A stretch of DNA of 64,000 nucleotides, from NCBI GenBank assembly GCA_018883545.1, contig JAHLEH010000001.1, positions 558,001 to 622,000 on the forward strand. The letters run 5' to 3'. Shown piece by piece: positions 35,430 to 46,000 of the stretch. The DNA is from Marixanthotalea marina (lineage in GTDB: Bacteria; Bacteroidota; Bacteroidia; Flavobacteriales; Flavobacteriaceae). The translations under genes were made by a program, and so were the position numbers. Below the pieces are notes generated by a model. The model did not search any database. It was not told where the DNA came from and saw nothing but the letters and a program-made list of their open reading frames with translations. Numbering within the stretch: the stretch's first letter is position 1; each line of letters starts with the position of its first letter.

Positions 35430-35963
35430 ATGAACAAGAGAAACATTAATTATGTATTGGTAACTATTTTTTCATTGGCGCTTTTAACAAGTTGTGGTGG
35501 AGAAAAGAAAAAAGAAGAAGAAAAAGAAACAATTAAAATCGGGGCTCAAAAAGAAGAAGAGCCAGTTGTTGAAGAAGCCGATAGTAATGTTGCCGAGGTA
35601 GTGATAGTGGGCGATGATACCATGAGATTCGACTTATCTGAGATTAAAGTAAAAGCAGGCCAAAAAGTAAAATTAACATTAAGGCATAAAGGCAAAATGG
35701 CTGTAAATGTTATGGGACATAATTTTGTATTATTAGCCAGTGGTGTTGATATGGTAGATTTTGCTACCAAAGCAGCTTCATCTCAAGCTACAAACTATAT
35801 TCCAGCGGGTTCAGAAAACGATATTATTGCGCATACCAATTTAATTGGTGGTGGACAAACAGCAACTATTGAATTTGATGCTCCAGCTGTTGGAACATAC
35901 GATTTCTTATGCAGTTTTCCTGGGCATTACGCTATTATGAAAGGTAAATTTATTGTAGAGTAA
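35430..35963 (+). CDS. Azurin-type blue copper lipoprotein
   Basis: About 177 residues. The lipoprotein signal (LALLTSCGGEKK, Cys about 22) is followed by a charged Lys/Glu linker and a cupredoxin domain with all azurin copper ligands: His in NVMGHNFVLLASG, then Cys, His and Met in FLCSFPGHYAIMKG with the exact azurin spacing C-x4-H-x3-M. It is an electron carrier on the periplasmic face of a membrane. The frame is open to 35382, but the ATG at 35430 starts the signal. A terminator shared with the convergent TonB receptor gene follows. The cupredoxin end of the 1181-residue protein at 43059 has the same ligand loop. Confidence 0.93.
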   Translation: MNKRNINYVLVTIFSLALLTSCGGEKKKEEEKETIKIGAQKEEEPVVEEADSNVAEVVIVGDDTMRFDLSEIKVKAGQKVKLTLRHKGKMAVNVMGHNFVLLASGVDMVDFATKAASSQATNYIPAGSENDIIAHTNLIGGGQTATIEFDAPAVGTYDFLCSFPGHYAIMKGKFIVE

Positions 35964-35984
35964 ATTTTCTTTAGAATATAAAAA

Positions 35985-36008
35985 GGCGGCCATTTGGCCG
36001 CCTTTTTT
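35985..36008. terminator. Bidirectional terminator between azurin and TonB receptor genes
   Basis: GGCGGCC (35985-35991), ATTT, GGCCGCC (35996-36002), followed by six T and preceded by an A-run, so it can end transcripts from both strands. Confidence 0.88.
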
Positions 36009-36025
36009 GTTGGTTTATTTTTCTC

Positions 36026-38842
36026 TTAAAAAGAATAAGTCAATTTTAGTATGGTGCCTCGAGGTAATACAGGAACAACCACAAAACTAGCGTCTGGGTT
36101 AGCTTGTATAAACTCTTGCGTAGCTCCATTGGCGTTAGCCCCAAAGTTATTTGCTCCAAAAAAGTTCGCCAATCCTTCAGAATTGAGAAGATTTGTAACC
36201 AATACATTAGCACTTAAATTTTTATTAATAGCATAACCTAAACCTAAATCGAATATACTGTACGAAGGCAATTGAAATGCGTTGGCAACGTTGCCCTCTC
36301 TTTCGCCCATAAATTGCCATTTAAGGAAAGATGAGAATTTTTTAAATTGATATTCTGCACTCAAATTGAACATAATCGCTGGGTTGAAAGGCAATTTGTT
36401 TCCGGAATAATCTTGAACAGAATCGTCTGCTGTATCAACAGAACCTGCTGCATCATAAATAGTCCAAGTTTTGGCTTTGGTATCTTGTAAAACACCATTA
36501 AAAAGGAATCTTAAATTTTGTAATGGAGAATAAACAGATTCCCACTCTAAGCCAATGGTTTCAGAAGTGTTGAATTGAATAGGTGTGTAAAAAATATCAT
36601 TGGTGTTGGGGTCAAATTCAAAGTTGGAAATTCCAATATTTTTAAGTTGACTCCAGAACAAAGTACTGGTAAACGAGAAGTTTTTCAAATTTGATTTTAT
36701 ACCTAATTCTATCTGATTTATTTTTTGAACTTCTCCTTTGCCATTAATGGGCACGTTCGAGAAATTATTGAAATAATAGTTCAATTCAGGCGCTTTGTTT
36801 CCTTTGGAAAGCCTGGCAAACAAAGCTGCATTGTTTGCGATTTCAAAATTAATACCTGCGGAATAAGATAAGTATGTGTAATTGTAATTGAATTTATCTT
36901 GATCGCCAGTTGATGCCAAAATGCCATTGTCATAAGCTGTATTTGGGTCGCCATCTAAACCGCCCGTTTGGCTAAAAGGAGCAAAACGATCTTTACTACC
37001 ATTATGTTTAATGGATTCCAATCTTAACCCTAAATCTAAATGAACTTTATCGGAAAGTTTCCAAAGGTCGTTTGCAAAACCAGCAAATTGTGAAATTTTG
37101 GCTTCAGCATTCACATAAAACAATCCTCCATAATTACTTACACCATTGGTGTCAGAAAGTGCAACGGTTGGATCTCCAGGGTTTTCTAAAGTTACTTGAA
37201 GCATTCTTGGACTTGGTTCGTAAGTTACGAAGGCAAAACTACCTTGGGTAAATAAAGAAGTATTTGATAAGCCAGAAGAAAAACCAAAATTTAAATCATG
37301 GTTAGTCCATTCCTTTCTAAAAGTTAATTGCTGCATAAATTCATCGGCTTCGTTTTCTTTGTACCAAGCAGAGGTGCCCATGATGGCATCATTTGGTAAC
37401 CTCCCATTGTTTAAATACTGAAAAGAACCACCGCCTAAAATAGGGCTATTGTCAATTCTAGCAACTTCAGAACCTGAACGTGTATCTCGAAATACCACTT
37501 GACCGATTGGGAAATCGGCACCAGTTATAAAATAAGCCAGAGGGTCATTTAGAGAAACAAAAACATTGCTGATAGATGTTTGCCAATTGGCATCTTTAGA
37601 AGAGAATTTCATATTGTTTCTAATAGACCAATTGTTTCCTAAATCTTGGGAGAAATCCACCCCAAAAACATAATCTTGTGCATGAACACCTTGAGATGGA
37701 TCGAAAGCGTTTGTAGCGTTCCCATCTAAATTTCTACCATCAGGTATGTTGGCATGAAACTCTGGCATCAATAAGGAGGTATTTCTAAAATTTTGTCCAA
37801 AAGCAGGTGTTGGGTTATTCCAATTGGTAGCTGCCACACCATTCCATCGGTTGGTCTTGTCATTTAAAACTTTACCATAGAATTTTAAATAACCACTGTT
37901 ATATTCTTTAGTTAAGTTGAATTTTATCTGACCTCCTTTACTGAATGGGAAACTGGTATTTCTAGCGCCATCATCATGTCTGTAATGGCCACCAACATTC
38001 AAAAACCAATTGTTGCCAAGTGGGCCTCCAATTGAAGCATCAACTCTGTAAAGGACATTGCCATTACCTTGAATGCCCGATTGCAACTGGATATCACCAC
38101 CAAATTGTGGACGAATACCTCTTGAGATAAAATTATAAATACCTCCAGGGGCGTTCATGGCTGTAATGGAAGAACTCCCACCTCTAATAGCTTCGAGCCT
38201 TTCGGTTGTAATGTCGTATCTAAAAAATAGGTCTGGCGAATAATAAGAATGTTGTGCAAGACTTACAGGCAAGCCATCTTCTTGCAACGATACATAATAC
38301 CAGCCCAAATCATCTTCAGCTGCGGCAGAAATGCCACGGGTGTAAACTTTGGTAAAAACCTCGCCCGCTGTTGCATCTGTGAAGGTGCCGGGTACATTTT
38401 GAAGAATGTTGGCAGTACCTCTTGGTGCAATTTCATTTAACTTCTTAGAGCTTAATGTACTTACGGAGGTGCTGGATTGTAATTTTTCCCTGGGGTCGAA
38501 AGTTCCCGTAACAACGATGGTGCCTAAACTTAATAAGTCATCTTCTAAAGTGTAGGTTATCTTGGTGTTTTCGCTGGAAATATCAATTGTATCATTTAAA
38601 GGTTTGTAGCCTAAATGGCTTATGGTTACAGAATAACTTCCAGAAGAAATTTCATGAATCTCAAAATAACCATTGTTATTGGTAATGCCATATTTGTTAG
38701 AAGGTTTTAAAACAATGCTTGTACCTTCTATACCGTTGCCATTGCTGTCTTTAATTTCTCCAGATAAGCTGTTTTGGGCTATTAAGAAATTTGAAAATAA
38801 TAGACCCATTACTAAGAATAAAAGTTTGGTAATTTTTTTCAT
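36026..38842 (-). CDS. TonB-dependent outer-membrane receptor
   Basis: 938 residues: a signal peptide (ending NFLIAQ), a CarboxypepD_reg-like Ig domain (about 25-105, LSGEIKDSNGNGIEGTSIV and GYFEIHEISSGSYSVTISHLGYK), a TonB-box-like segment GTIVVTGTFD, a plug (about 125-235, with YTRGISAAAEDDLGW and IRGGSSSITAMNAPGG), then a 22-strand barrel ending GTILKLTYSF. No SusD follows, so it is not a SusCD glycan importer. Ligands could be a glycan fragment, siderophore or copper complex. The only neighbours are an azurin gene and TMEM220. A promoter is seen at 38928-38955. Confidence 0.92.
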   Translation of the reverse strand: MKKITKLLFLVMGLLFSNFLIAQNSLSGEIKDSNGNGIEGTSIVLKPSNKYGITNNNGYFEIHEISSGSYSVTISHLGYKPLNDTIDISSENTKITYTLEDDLLSLGTIVVTGTFDPREKLQSSTSVSTLSSKKLNEIAPRGTANILQNVPGTFTDATAGEVFTKVYTRGISAAAEDDLGWYYVSLQEDGLPVSLAQHSYYSPDLFFRYDITTERLEAIRGGSSSITAMNAPGGIYNFISRGIRPQFGGDIQLQSGIQGNGNVLYRVDASIGGPLGNNWFLNVGGHYRHDDGARNTSFPFSKGGQIKFNLTKEYNSGYLKFYGKVLNDKTNRWNGVAATNWNNPTPAFGQNFRNTSLLMPEFHANIPDGRNLDGNATNAFDPSQGVHAQDYVFGVDFSQDLGNNWSIRNNMKFSSKDANWQTSISNVFVSLNDPLAYFITGADFPIGQVVFRDTRSGSEVARIDNSPILGGGSFQYLNNGRLPNDAIMGTSAWYKENEADEFMQQLTFRKEWTNHDLNFGFSSGLSNTSLFTQGSFAFVTYEPSPRMLQVTLENPGDPTVALSDTNGVSNYGGLFYVNAEAKISQFAGFANDLWKLSDKVHLDLGLRLESIKHNGSKDRFAPFSQTGGLDGDPNTAYDNGILASTGDQDKFNYNYTYLSYSAGINFEIANNAALFARLSKGNKAPELNYYFNNFSNVPINGKGEVQKINQIELGIKSNLKNFSFTSTLFWSQLKNIGISNFEFDPNTNDIFYTPIQFNTSETIGLEWESVYSPLQNLRFLFNGVLQDTKAKTWTIYDAAGSVDTADDSVQDYSGNKLPFNPAIMFNLSAEYQFKKFSSFLKWQFMGEREGNVANAFQLPSYSIFDLGLGYAINKNLSANVLVTNLLNSEGLANFFGANNFGANANGATQEFIQANPDASFVVVPVLPRGTILKLTYSF

Positions 38843-38927
38843 TTAGCTATTAATTTTGTGAATTGATTAAGTAGTTGGTTATGGCGAAGTTGAGTTTTTT
38901 ACTTAGATTTGATTTAAACAAAGCGGA

Positions 38928-38955
38928 CAAATATATGAATTCTAAGACCAAACAA
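38928..38955 (-). promoter_or_regulatory. Candidate promoter of the TonB receptor gene
   Basis: On the minus strand TTG (38955-38953), 17 bases, TATATTTG (38935-38928). The leader would be about 80 bases. It overlaps the first codons of the divergent TMEM220 gene. Confidence 0.45.
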
Positions 38956-39312
38956 TCCAAATTAAGAGTGTTAATAAATGTTATATTATTCATTGTTTTT
39001 GCCCTTTTTGCTGTAGTACAATTAAACGATCCAGACCCAATTCACTGGTTTTTAGTTTATGGGGCAGTAGCCGTTATATCGTTATTGGCTAATTTCATAA
39101 ATATGCCAAAACAGCTGATGTGGATTCTTGTCATAGGTTTGTTAATCTATTCTGGTTTTCATTTAGGATATTTTATAGACTGGCTTCAAATTGAAGATAA
39201 AAATGAAATTTTTGGAGAGATGGTATATGAAAAACCGTATTTAGAAGGGACTCGGGAATTTTTAGGACTTATTTTGGCAGCCTTAGGGTTATCATTCCAA
39301 TTGAAAAATTAA
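38935..39312 (+). CDS. TMEM220 family membrane protein
   Basis: 125 residues with four predicted helices and the family signature AVVQLNDPDPIHWFLVYGAV (about 21-40). The function is unknown in bacteria and animals alike. The frame is open to an ATG at 38875, but the helix-leading Lys/Arg-rich start at 38935 fits homologous lengths better. It is divergent from the TonB receptor gene and ends in a terminator at 39390-39425. Confidence 0.82.
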   Translation: MNSKTKQSKLRVLINVILFIVFALFAVVQLNDPDPIHWFLVYGAVAVISLLANFINMPKQLMWILVIGLLIYSGFHLGYFIDWLQIEDKNEIFGEMVYEKPYLEGTREFLGLILAALGLSFQLKN

Positions 39313-39389
39313 AAACGCGCATGCTTTTCCAAGATCGTAATGTTAATGGGTAGTACGCTGACTAATTCTAAAAGCCTAAAAATGTAAAC

Positions 39390-39425
39390 AATTAAAGCCC
39401 CAATATCTTAATTGGGGCTTTAATT
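39390..39425. terminator. Bidirectional terminator between TMEM220 and the Gfo/Idh operon
   Basis: A 15-bp stem: AATTAAAGCCCCAAT (39390-39404), 6-base loop, ATTGGGGCTTTAATT (39411-39425). Convergent genes lie on both sides. Confidence 0.85.
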
Positions 39426-39443
39426 GTTAATAATATTCAACCA

Positions 39444-40574
39444 TTATTTGTTACTTAGAGTAAAATCCGGCAAAGGTATTTGCTTTCCTCCTTGCAAGGC
39501 CGACTCGTGCGCTAAAATACCAACACAAGTAATATTGGCAGATTGCTTAGCATTAGGATAAGGCTCTTTACTTTCCACCAAAGCATTTACAAATTCGTGC
39601 ACTAAATGCGGGTGTGAACCACCGTGGCCCGCACCTTGCGTAAACGATAAGTGCTGATTGTCATCAGAATCATAAACACCCTTTGTTGTGAATCGTTGAA
39701 TTTCCTCAGGTAAATATTTCGCATAATCTGGCGATTCTACCTCTTCTGGAATTTCAGGTTCTGGCTTTTTAGCTGTATGAACCACCAAAGGATGACCTTC
39801 AATAAGTGGCCACTCTACCGATTTTTTAGAGCCATACACTTCAAAACTCTCACGATACTGACGCGCCACATCAAATAACGATCTGTAAACGTGTGCGCTT
39901 AAATCGGAGTTTCTAAATTTAATGTGTGTGCTTTCCACAGCAAATGGCGAATTATAAATAGGAATAAGTTCTTCTCTTATTGTCCCCGACCCAAAACAAG
40001 ACACGTATTCCGCTTCTGCTCTTGTTAATGCCAATACAGGGCCTACACAATGCGTGGCATAGTGCATAGGTGGCAAACCTGGCCAATAGTTTGGCCACCC
40101 ATCCATATCTTGTTGGTGACTGGCTTTTAGATACTGTACTTTTCCTAATTCACCTTTATCATAAAGTTCTTTCATGAATAAAAACTCTCTTGCATAAACC
40201 ACGGTTTCCATCATCATGTAGGTCAACCCTGTTTCTTTAACCAACTCGACAATTTGTTTACACTCCTCTACAGTCGTTGCCATAGGGACGGTACAAGCCA
40301 CATGTTTCCCTGCTTTTAAAGCTTTGATGGACTGCTCTCCATGGTTGGGTATTGGTGTATTAATATGTACAGCGTCAATATTGGTATCTTTCAATAATTC
40401 ATCATAATCCGTGTAACGAACATTAATTCCGAATTCATCACCAATCGCATTCATTTTTTCTTCATTACGCTGACAAATGGCATACAATACGGCATTGGGA
40501 TGCTTTTGGTAAATGGGAATAAATTCTGCACCAAAACCAAGGCCTACAATGGCCACATTAATTTTTTTACTCAT
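39444..40574 (-). CDS. Cytosolic Gfo/Idh/MocA family oxidoreductase
   Basis: 376 residues without a signal peptide. The Rossmann motif is INVAIVGLGFGAEFIPIYQK. It also has VHINTPIPNHGEQSIKALKAGKHVACTVPMATTVEE (in parts), where the usual EKP is TVP, and a C-terminal domain containing HYATHCVGPVLALTRAEAE and GAGHGGSHPHLVHEFV. A change of the EKP Lys-Pro context is seen in several subgroups. It is the last gene of a four-gene minus-strand operon with the epimerase, MFS transporter and ThuA/cupredoxin genes, gaps 22-36 bases, so it probably oxidises or reduces an imported sugar or keto-sugar. Confidence 0.9.
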   Translation of the reverse strand: MSKKINVAIVGLGFGAEFIPIYQKHPNAVLYAICQRNEEKMNAIGDEFGINVRYTDYDELLKDTNIDAVHINTPIPNHGEQSIKALKAGKHVACTVPMATTVEECKQIVELVKETGLTYMMMETVVYAREFLFMKELYDKGELGKVQYLKASHQQDMDGWPNYWPGLPPMHYATHCVGPVLALTRAEAEYVSCFGSGTIREELIPIYNSPFAVESTHIKFRNSDLSAHVYRSLFDVARQYRESFEVYGSKKSVEWPLIEGHPLVVHTAKKPEPEIPEEVESPDYAKYLPEEIQRFTTKGVYDSDDNQHLSFTQGAGHGGSHPHLVHEFVNALVESKEPYPNAKQSANITCVGILAHESALQGGKQIPLPDFTLSNK

Positions 40575-40610
40575 AGTTTATATTTTAATTAATTTGAACA
40601 AATAGACTTC

Positions 40611-41477
40611 TTATTCTGAAGCCCATTTTTTTAAAAATTTAAGTCCGTCCTTAGCAAAATCGTCCTGTGTATCTGCTTTCGGTGTCCAAAAACAAACAGC
40701 TCCAGCCAATTCCACATTTTTCGTTGTGAAACTTTCGATAGAAATAACACCTTTGTAATTAATCGCTTCAAGTCCTTTTTTATAGGCATGCCAAGGTGTT
40801 TGTCCGCTCCCCGGTGCTCCTCTGTAATTTTCAGATACTTGAACGTGAATAAGATTATCTCCAGCTGCTTTTATAGCACTTTCCACATCGCGCTCTTCAA
40901 TACTCATATGAAAACTATCAATCATTACCTTCGCTGCTGGATGATTAATATCTTTCACAATTCTAATGGCATCATCTGTAGTATTTACTAAATCCGATTC
41001 AAATCTGTTAAGCGGTTCCAATGCTATTTTAAGCCCTCGCATATCAGCCATTTCACAAACGGTTTGCAAATTTTTCACGGCCAAATCCCATTCAGCTTTT
41101 CGTTGATCAGGTCTTAGCATTCTAGCTTTACCCACTGCGGAATACATTGGACCTGCAAAAAAGGGAACCCCTAATTCAGCACAAATATCTAGACAAGATT
41201 CTATATAAGAAAGTCCATTTTTTTGAATGTCAACTGATTCATTAGTTAAGTCTCTTGAACTTCCAAAGGCACCACAAATTGTGACATCCAATCCGTATTT
41301 ATTTAAACCTTCTTTTACTTTTTTTACATCTATCAGACTAGGGTCTTCAACTGCGATTTCAACAACATCAAACCCCAATTTTGAAATTTTTGGAAAAAGC
41401 TCCTCGATTGTCTGTGTTTTAAAAGGTGATGCCCACAACCAAGTACTTGCTCCAAATTTAATATTATTTAAAGCCAT
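40611..41477 (-). CDS. Sugar phosphate isomerase/epimerase family protein (ketose 3-epimerase-like)
   Basis: 288 residues forming a TIM barrel of the AP-endonuclease-2/xylose-isomerase-like class. Metal ligands are recognisable: Glu in KIALEPLNRFE (about 153), Asp in VMIDSFHMS (about 187), His in LIHVQVSENYRGAPGSG (about 213), and Glu in VISIESFTT (about 248). The set and the sequence around them match D-tagatose/psicose 3-epimerase relatives. Such proteins often accompany Gfo/Idh oxidoreductases and act on 3-keto or inosose-type intermediates. It is followed after 36 bases by the Gfo/Idh gene. Confidence 0.88.
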   Translation of the reverse strand: MALNNIKFGASTWLWASPFKTQTIEELFPKISKLGFDVVEIAVEDPSLIDVKKVKEGLNKYGLDVTICGAFGSSRDLTNESVDIQKNGLSYIESCLDICAELGVPFFAGPMYSAVGKARMLRPDQRKAEWDLAVKNLQTVCEMADMRGLKIALEPLNRFESDLVNTTDDAIRIVKDINHPAAKVMIDSFHMSIEERDVESAIKAAGDNLIHVQVSENYRGAPGSGQTPWHAYKKGLEAINYKGVISIESFTTKNVELAGAVCFWTPKADTQDDFAKDGLKFLKKWASE

Positions 41478-41499
41478 TAAATTCTTTATTTTTCAATTA

Positions 41500-43023
41500 T
41501 CATTCATGCGAAGTTAGTGCCACTGCGGCATAACCTCCTTTCTTTTTAAAATAAAAGATGAGAGCCAAATAGCTAACAAACATTAAAAGAGGAAATATGA
41601 CGATGTATTGTAAAGCCTCTTTTTTAGATTGATGCTGAACTTCTCTAATTGTATCTATTTCAGTTTCAGATGCATTTGATAATTTCTGCTGATCTAAAGC
41701 CCTATAATCGCCAAAAACACTGGTTTTTTCATCGGTTATATACTTTTGGCTTAATTCAGTATTCTGAACCATATCGTATTCCCTAATACCTTTTTCAATG
41801 GAACTATCTTGAATGAAACCAATAATGCCTGCTCCAATAACACCTGCGGCTATCATTCCTAATCCGCCTATAATATTGAGAGTCAACGCTCCTCCTTTAG
41901 GAAAGCGTTCTGCTACAACTCCTAGCATGGTTGGCCAGAAAAATGCCTTACCAAATCCGTATATAGTGGCTGCTACCAATATCATAACGCCAACGGAACG
42001 CGAAAGGAAGAACAAACCAACGGCCGCTACAAGTGAACATATTGCCAACAATCCAAGCGGAGATACTTTATGGATAATAGGGCCTGCAAATAATCGCAAC
42101 ACAAACATAATCGCTGACGTATAAACCAAAACCCATCCGGCCTGAAGCCCAATTTGACTCATAGCAGGTGTCATTAAATCGGTTATCCAACTATCGGTTC
42201 CAAGCTCAGTAATAGCTAGAGGGATCATGATTACCAAAAGAATCACAAATAATGGCTGACCGAAACTTTTCGTGTAAAAACCGAAGAAAAGCGTGATTAA
42301 CATAATAATAGCAACATTCAACCAAACCGACCAAGCAAAAACTTCGCCTAGTTGAAACACCACAATAGAAATAATAATTAATGCTCCAGCTGCCCCAACT
42401 TCCTGAAGCATTTCTTTATATGAAACACCTGCCTGAACTCGCTCGTTCAATGGGAATTTGCGTCGTAACATCATAACACCGTAAACAATTGTTGGTATTA
42501 ACGTTAAAGCTATTTTATATTCCCATTTTACATCGGCACCCATTAATAATGCTATAATCCCACCTAGCACCAATCCACCTGGCCAACCAGCATGCAACAT
42601 GTTCAGCCATTTCGTTTTATCTTTAGAAAACATGGTGGCTACCACCGGATTTGCAACTGCCTCAACAACACCATTACCCAAAGCACCAATAAAAGTGGCT
42701 AAATACAAGGTACTATAACCATTGGCGGTAACCGTTAAAATTACCGATGTAACATGGCAGATGAACGCAAAACCTAAAGAAGTTTTATAACCTATCTTAT
42801 CTACTACAAGACTAAAAACTACAATACTGATGGCGAATGGCCATAAACCAACCCCTGATATTTCACCCAATTGTGTTTGGGTAAGATTAAAATCCACACC
42901 CCAATCTGGCAATACAATAGCTCGCAGTATGAAACCAAAAGCAGTAGTAACAATGGCTATGAAACAGGTCAAGAACAATAGCCTGTCTGGGCTATTCGAG
43001 TCAGAAACTGAAGTGTTCTCCAT
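41500..43023 (-). CDS. MFS sugar transporter with large insertion before the last helix
   Basis: 507 residues with 12 predicted membrane helices: MFS helix pairs in the first 190 residues (including GNGVVEAVANPVVATMF), a central loop with KFPLNERVQAG, and the second half from about 220. A soluble insertion of about 80 residues (about 400-480, DSSIEKGIREYD through REVQHQSKKEAL) precedes the final helix. The transporter belongs to the group near FHS-type sugar permeases by general look. It is cotranscribed with the epimerase (22-base gap) and probably imports the sugar released outside. Confidence 0.87.
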   Translation of the reverse strand: MENTSVSDSNSPDRLLFLTCFIAIVTTAFGFILRAIVLPDWGVDFNLTQTQLGEISGVGLWPFAISIVVFSLVVDKIGYKTSLGFAFICHVTSVILTVTANGYSTLYLATFIGALGNGVVEAVANPVVATMFSKDKTKWLNMLHAGWPGGLVLGGIIALLMGADVKWEYKIALTLIPTIVYGVMMLRRKFPLNERVQAGVSYKEMLQEVGAAGALIIISIVVFQLGEVFAWSVWLNVAIIMLITLFFGFYTKSFGQPLFVILLVIMIPLAITELGTDSWITDLMTPAMSQIGLQAGWVLVYTSAIMFVLRLFAGPIIHKVSPLGLLAICSLVAAVGLFFLSRSVGVMILVAATIYGFGKAFFWPTMLGVVAERFPKGGALTLNIIGGLGMIAAGVIGAGIIGFIQDSSIEKGIREYDMVQNTELSQKYITDEKTSVFGDYRALDQQKLSNASETEIDTIREVQHQSKKEALQYIVIFPLLMFVSYLALIFYFKKKGGYAAVALTSHE

Positions 43024-43058
43024 ATGGAATATATTAATGTTTTTTATTGACTATAAAA

Positions 43059-46000
43059 TTAATTCACACGCAATACACCTTGCATGATTCTCCAGTGACC
43101 TGGGAAGGTACAGATGTATGGATAATCGCCTGGGGTATTGGGCAATTTAATGGTCAATGTATAACTACCTCCAGAATTTATAAGTGGTGTGGCCGCAAGT
43201 ACCTCTGGCATTTGTGGCACATAATTTAATTCCTGTCCATTGGGCTCACCCGCCAATTTGTCGGCAGCTGCACCTACTTTTTCTTTCGTTCCTGGTTTTA
43301 CCAATACTAGGTTATGCTGCATGAAATCCGGATTTTTAAGTACTATCTGAATCGTGGTTCCCGCTTTGGCTGTTAAGACTTCTTTGTCATACTTCATCAC
43401 ATCTTTCAGTGTGTTTAGTTCAATAACTTGATCAACTGGGCCTGAGGCATCAGCGTTTGCAGCATTGTTCAAAATTTCAAGTTTACCATTATCAAAAGCA
43501 GTCGTTCTTGAAAAATAATTGTCAGGATAATTGGCAACCTTATCATTACCAGTACTTCTCTCAAAGCCTACCCTGACACCAAGATTAGGATCTAGGTTTT
43601 TCGTGAAAAGCCCTTGGGTTTTTACAGCACCGACCTCTTTGCCATTGATGGTCAATTTCATCATGCCACCCTGTTGCAAACCAGCAGAGAAACTGAACTT
43701 TCTTGGCAGGCGCTCTGTAGTAGTAATTACATAGGCCTTACCGTTTTGGTTCACTACAAAATGCAGTTGATTATCCATAAAATATAGGCCGTATCCGTCC
43801 CTTCGATTACCCTGAACCATCACAACACCGGAATACTCCGCAGGCTGCCTTGGGCCTCCCGCGTTATTGCCAGTAAATTCAATATCACCGGATACCACCC
43901 ATTCATTATTGGCGACTTCAGGCGATAATGGCGCAGCACGCCTAAACGTCCTGCGTAATGGAACCACATTCAGGCTCGAGCCAAAGGCAAGTTTTTGACC
44001 TAGGGATGCGTCCATTAAGGAAGGGTTCATATTATAACCTCTCTTGGCAAATTCAGCTCGGAAGTCTTTTTCGTGTAGTTTGCTGGAAATAGTCAAAGCG
44101 TATTTTAACCACATATCGGCAAAATTCTCTTCTTTTTCAGCCATGGTTACCAAAGCTGTTCCTATGGCATCAGAGCCTTCCATTTCCGTTGTGGCCAAAA
44201 CAGCTGCCAAGCGTACCCTGTAATCCGCATCATCAAAAAGACCAGCTTTATTGATGGCATTAAACGTCTTAACCGTTTTGGGCAATACTTGTATCGCCGC
44301 CCTCCTTACACCAGCAGAAGGGTGCGATAATGCTTTGATGGCTACGTTTTCAGCGTCACTGTTTTTACCATCAAAGGCCCCTAAACCGTGTAATGTCCAT
44401 AGTGCATGAATGGCAGGTGCATTGATGCCTATGTCGTCAACGGATTCATTTTTAATAATGTTATATAAGTCTGAAAAAACAGATGTATCTTGATTTTCAA
44501 CCAATAAACGTTGCGCATGGGTTCTCCATAGCATGTTGTTGTTTGAGAGTGCTTTGATAAGGCCTCCTTTATCGTCCTTACTTAATTTCAAGGTACTTTT
44601 CTTATCGTGCCCCTTATAAACAACCCTATAGATACGTCCACGGGATCGGTCCCTCAATGGGTTCACATAGGCATTACCATAACCGTTTCTTCCTTCCACA
44701 CCCGAAGAGTTTACGGAAGGTGTTGGATTATGTTGAATGATGAAATTGTACCAATCGGCAATCCAAACGGCACCGTCAGGCCCCACTTCAGCTTGAATGG
44801 GCCCTGCCCATTCATCACCGCTGGTTAGCAGGTTCCAGCCATCGCCATCTTCAATAAAGCCTGCGCCTTCCTGCTTAAGGTTTACCTTGTGCACCAATCT
44901 ACCTGTTGGTTCGGTTACAAAGGCCACACTATTCCAATAGGATTTAGGGAATTCCCTAGCCGTATATAAACTATGACCTGCTGCAGCGGTAAAGCCGCCC
45001 ATTACATCCACCTGACGTAAATTTTTAATCGCATAGCGCATGTCGTAATGGGCATCCAATTTTACAACCCCATTTTCATCAAGGTTTACCTTTTCAAAAT
45101 AACGTTTTGGTAAACCGAAAAAGGCCGTATGTGTATTGTTTGCCGTGGATATAAATATATCGAACTCCTCAGAAAACCCTAATCCCCAAGTATTGTTAGA
45201 GGCATTGCCCAAATGCTCCAAATCCCTTGTGTTGGGGTCGAACTTGTACATGGCATTGTTAAAGGAAATGGAATCCGTGCCATTTTGCTTGGCCAAACCA
45301 TTGTAACCGGAATACCCCACCATGCCCCAAATATCATTGTCCACACCATAGCGTAAGTTTGAAGTTTGGGCATGCGTGTCGTTTTTGCCCCAACCCGGTA
45401 GGATATCCTCACGGACATCAGCCACATCATCGCCATCGGTATCTTTCAAGAATAGGAAGGATGGTGACTGGCTTACAATAATCCCACCATTTGAAAACAC
45501 AAAACTGGTTGGGATGTTTAATTTTTCAGCGAAAGTAGTGACTTTGTCCGCTTTGCCGTCACCATCGGTATCTTCCAGTATTTTAATACGGTCATCACCT
45601 AAATCATCTTCTTTAACCTCGTTAGGATAGTCAACGGTTTCAATGACCCATAGGCGGCCTTTTTCATCCCAGTTCATGTACATCGGATTGAAAATCATCG
45701 GTTCCGAAGCAAATAATTTCAGCTCAAAACCAACAGGTACCTGCATTAGGGACATGGATTCTTCAGGAGTTAATGGAGCTTGCACCCTTGGGGCCGGATC
45801 CCTTTTTTCATAGTTGGGTACCAAACCATCAAAGTATTCAGGCTGTGCGATATACACTTTTTCCAAATTGGCCTTAGCCTCATCGCCAACGGCCCATAAG
45901 ATACCGTTCTTTACCAAATCCAAGAAGCCTTGGTTGGTAAAGGTGCTGGTATTGTGGCCATAGGCAGTGTAAAATACCCGTCCTTCACCATAGGGACGCA

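Noticed and set aside
36026..38842. TonB receptor as SusC of a SusCD pair
   Set aside because: No SusD-like lipoprotein gene on either side; neighbours are azurin and TMEM220.
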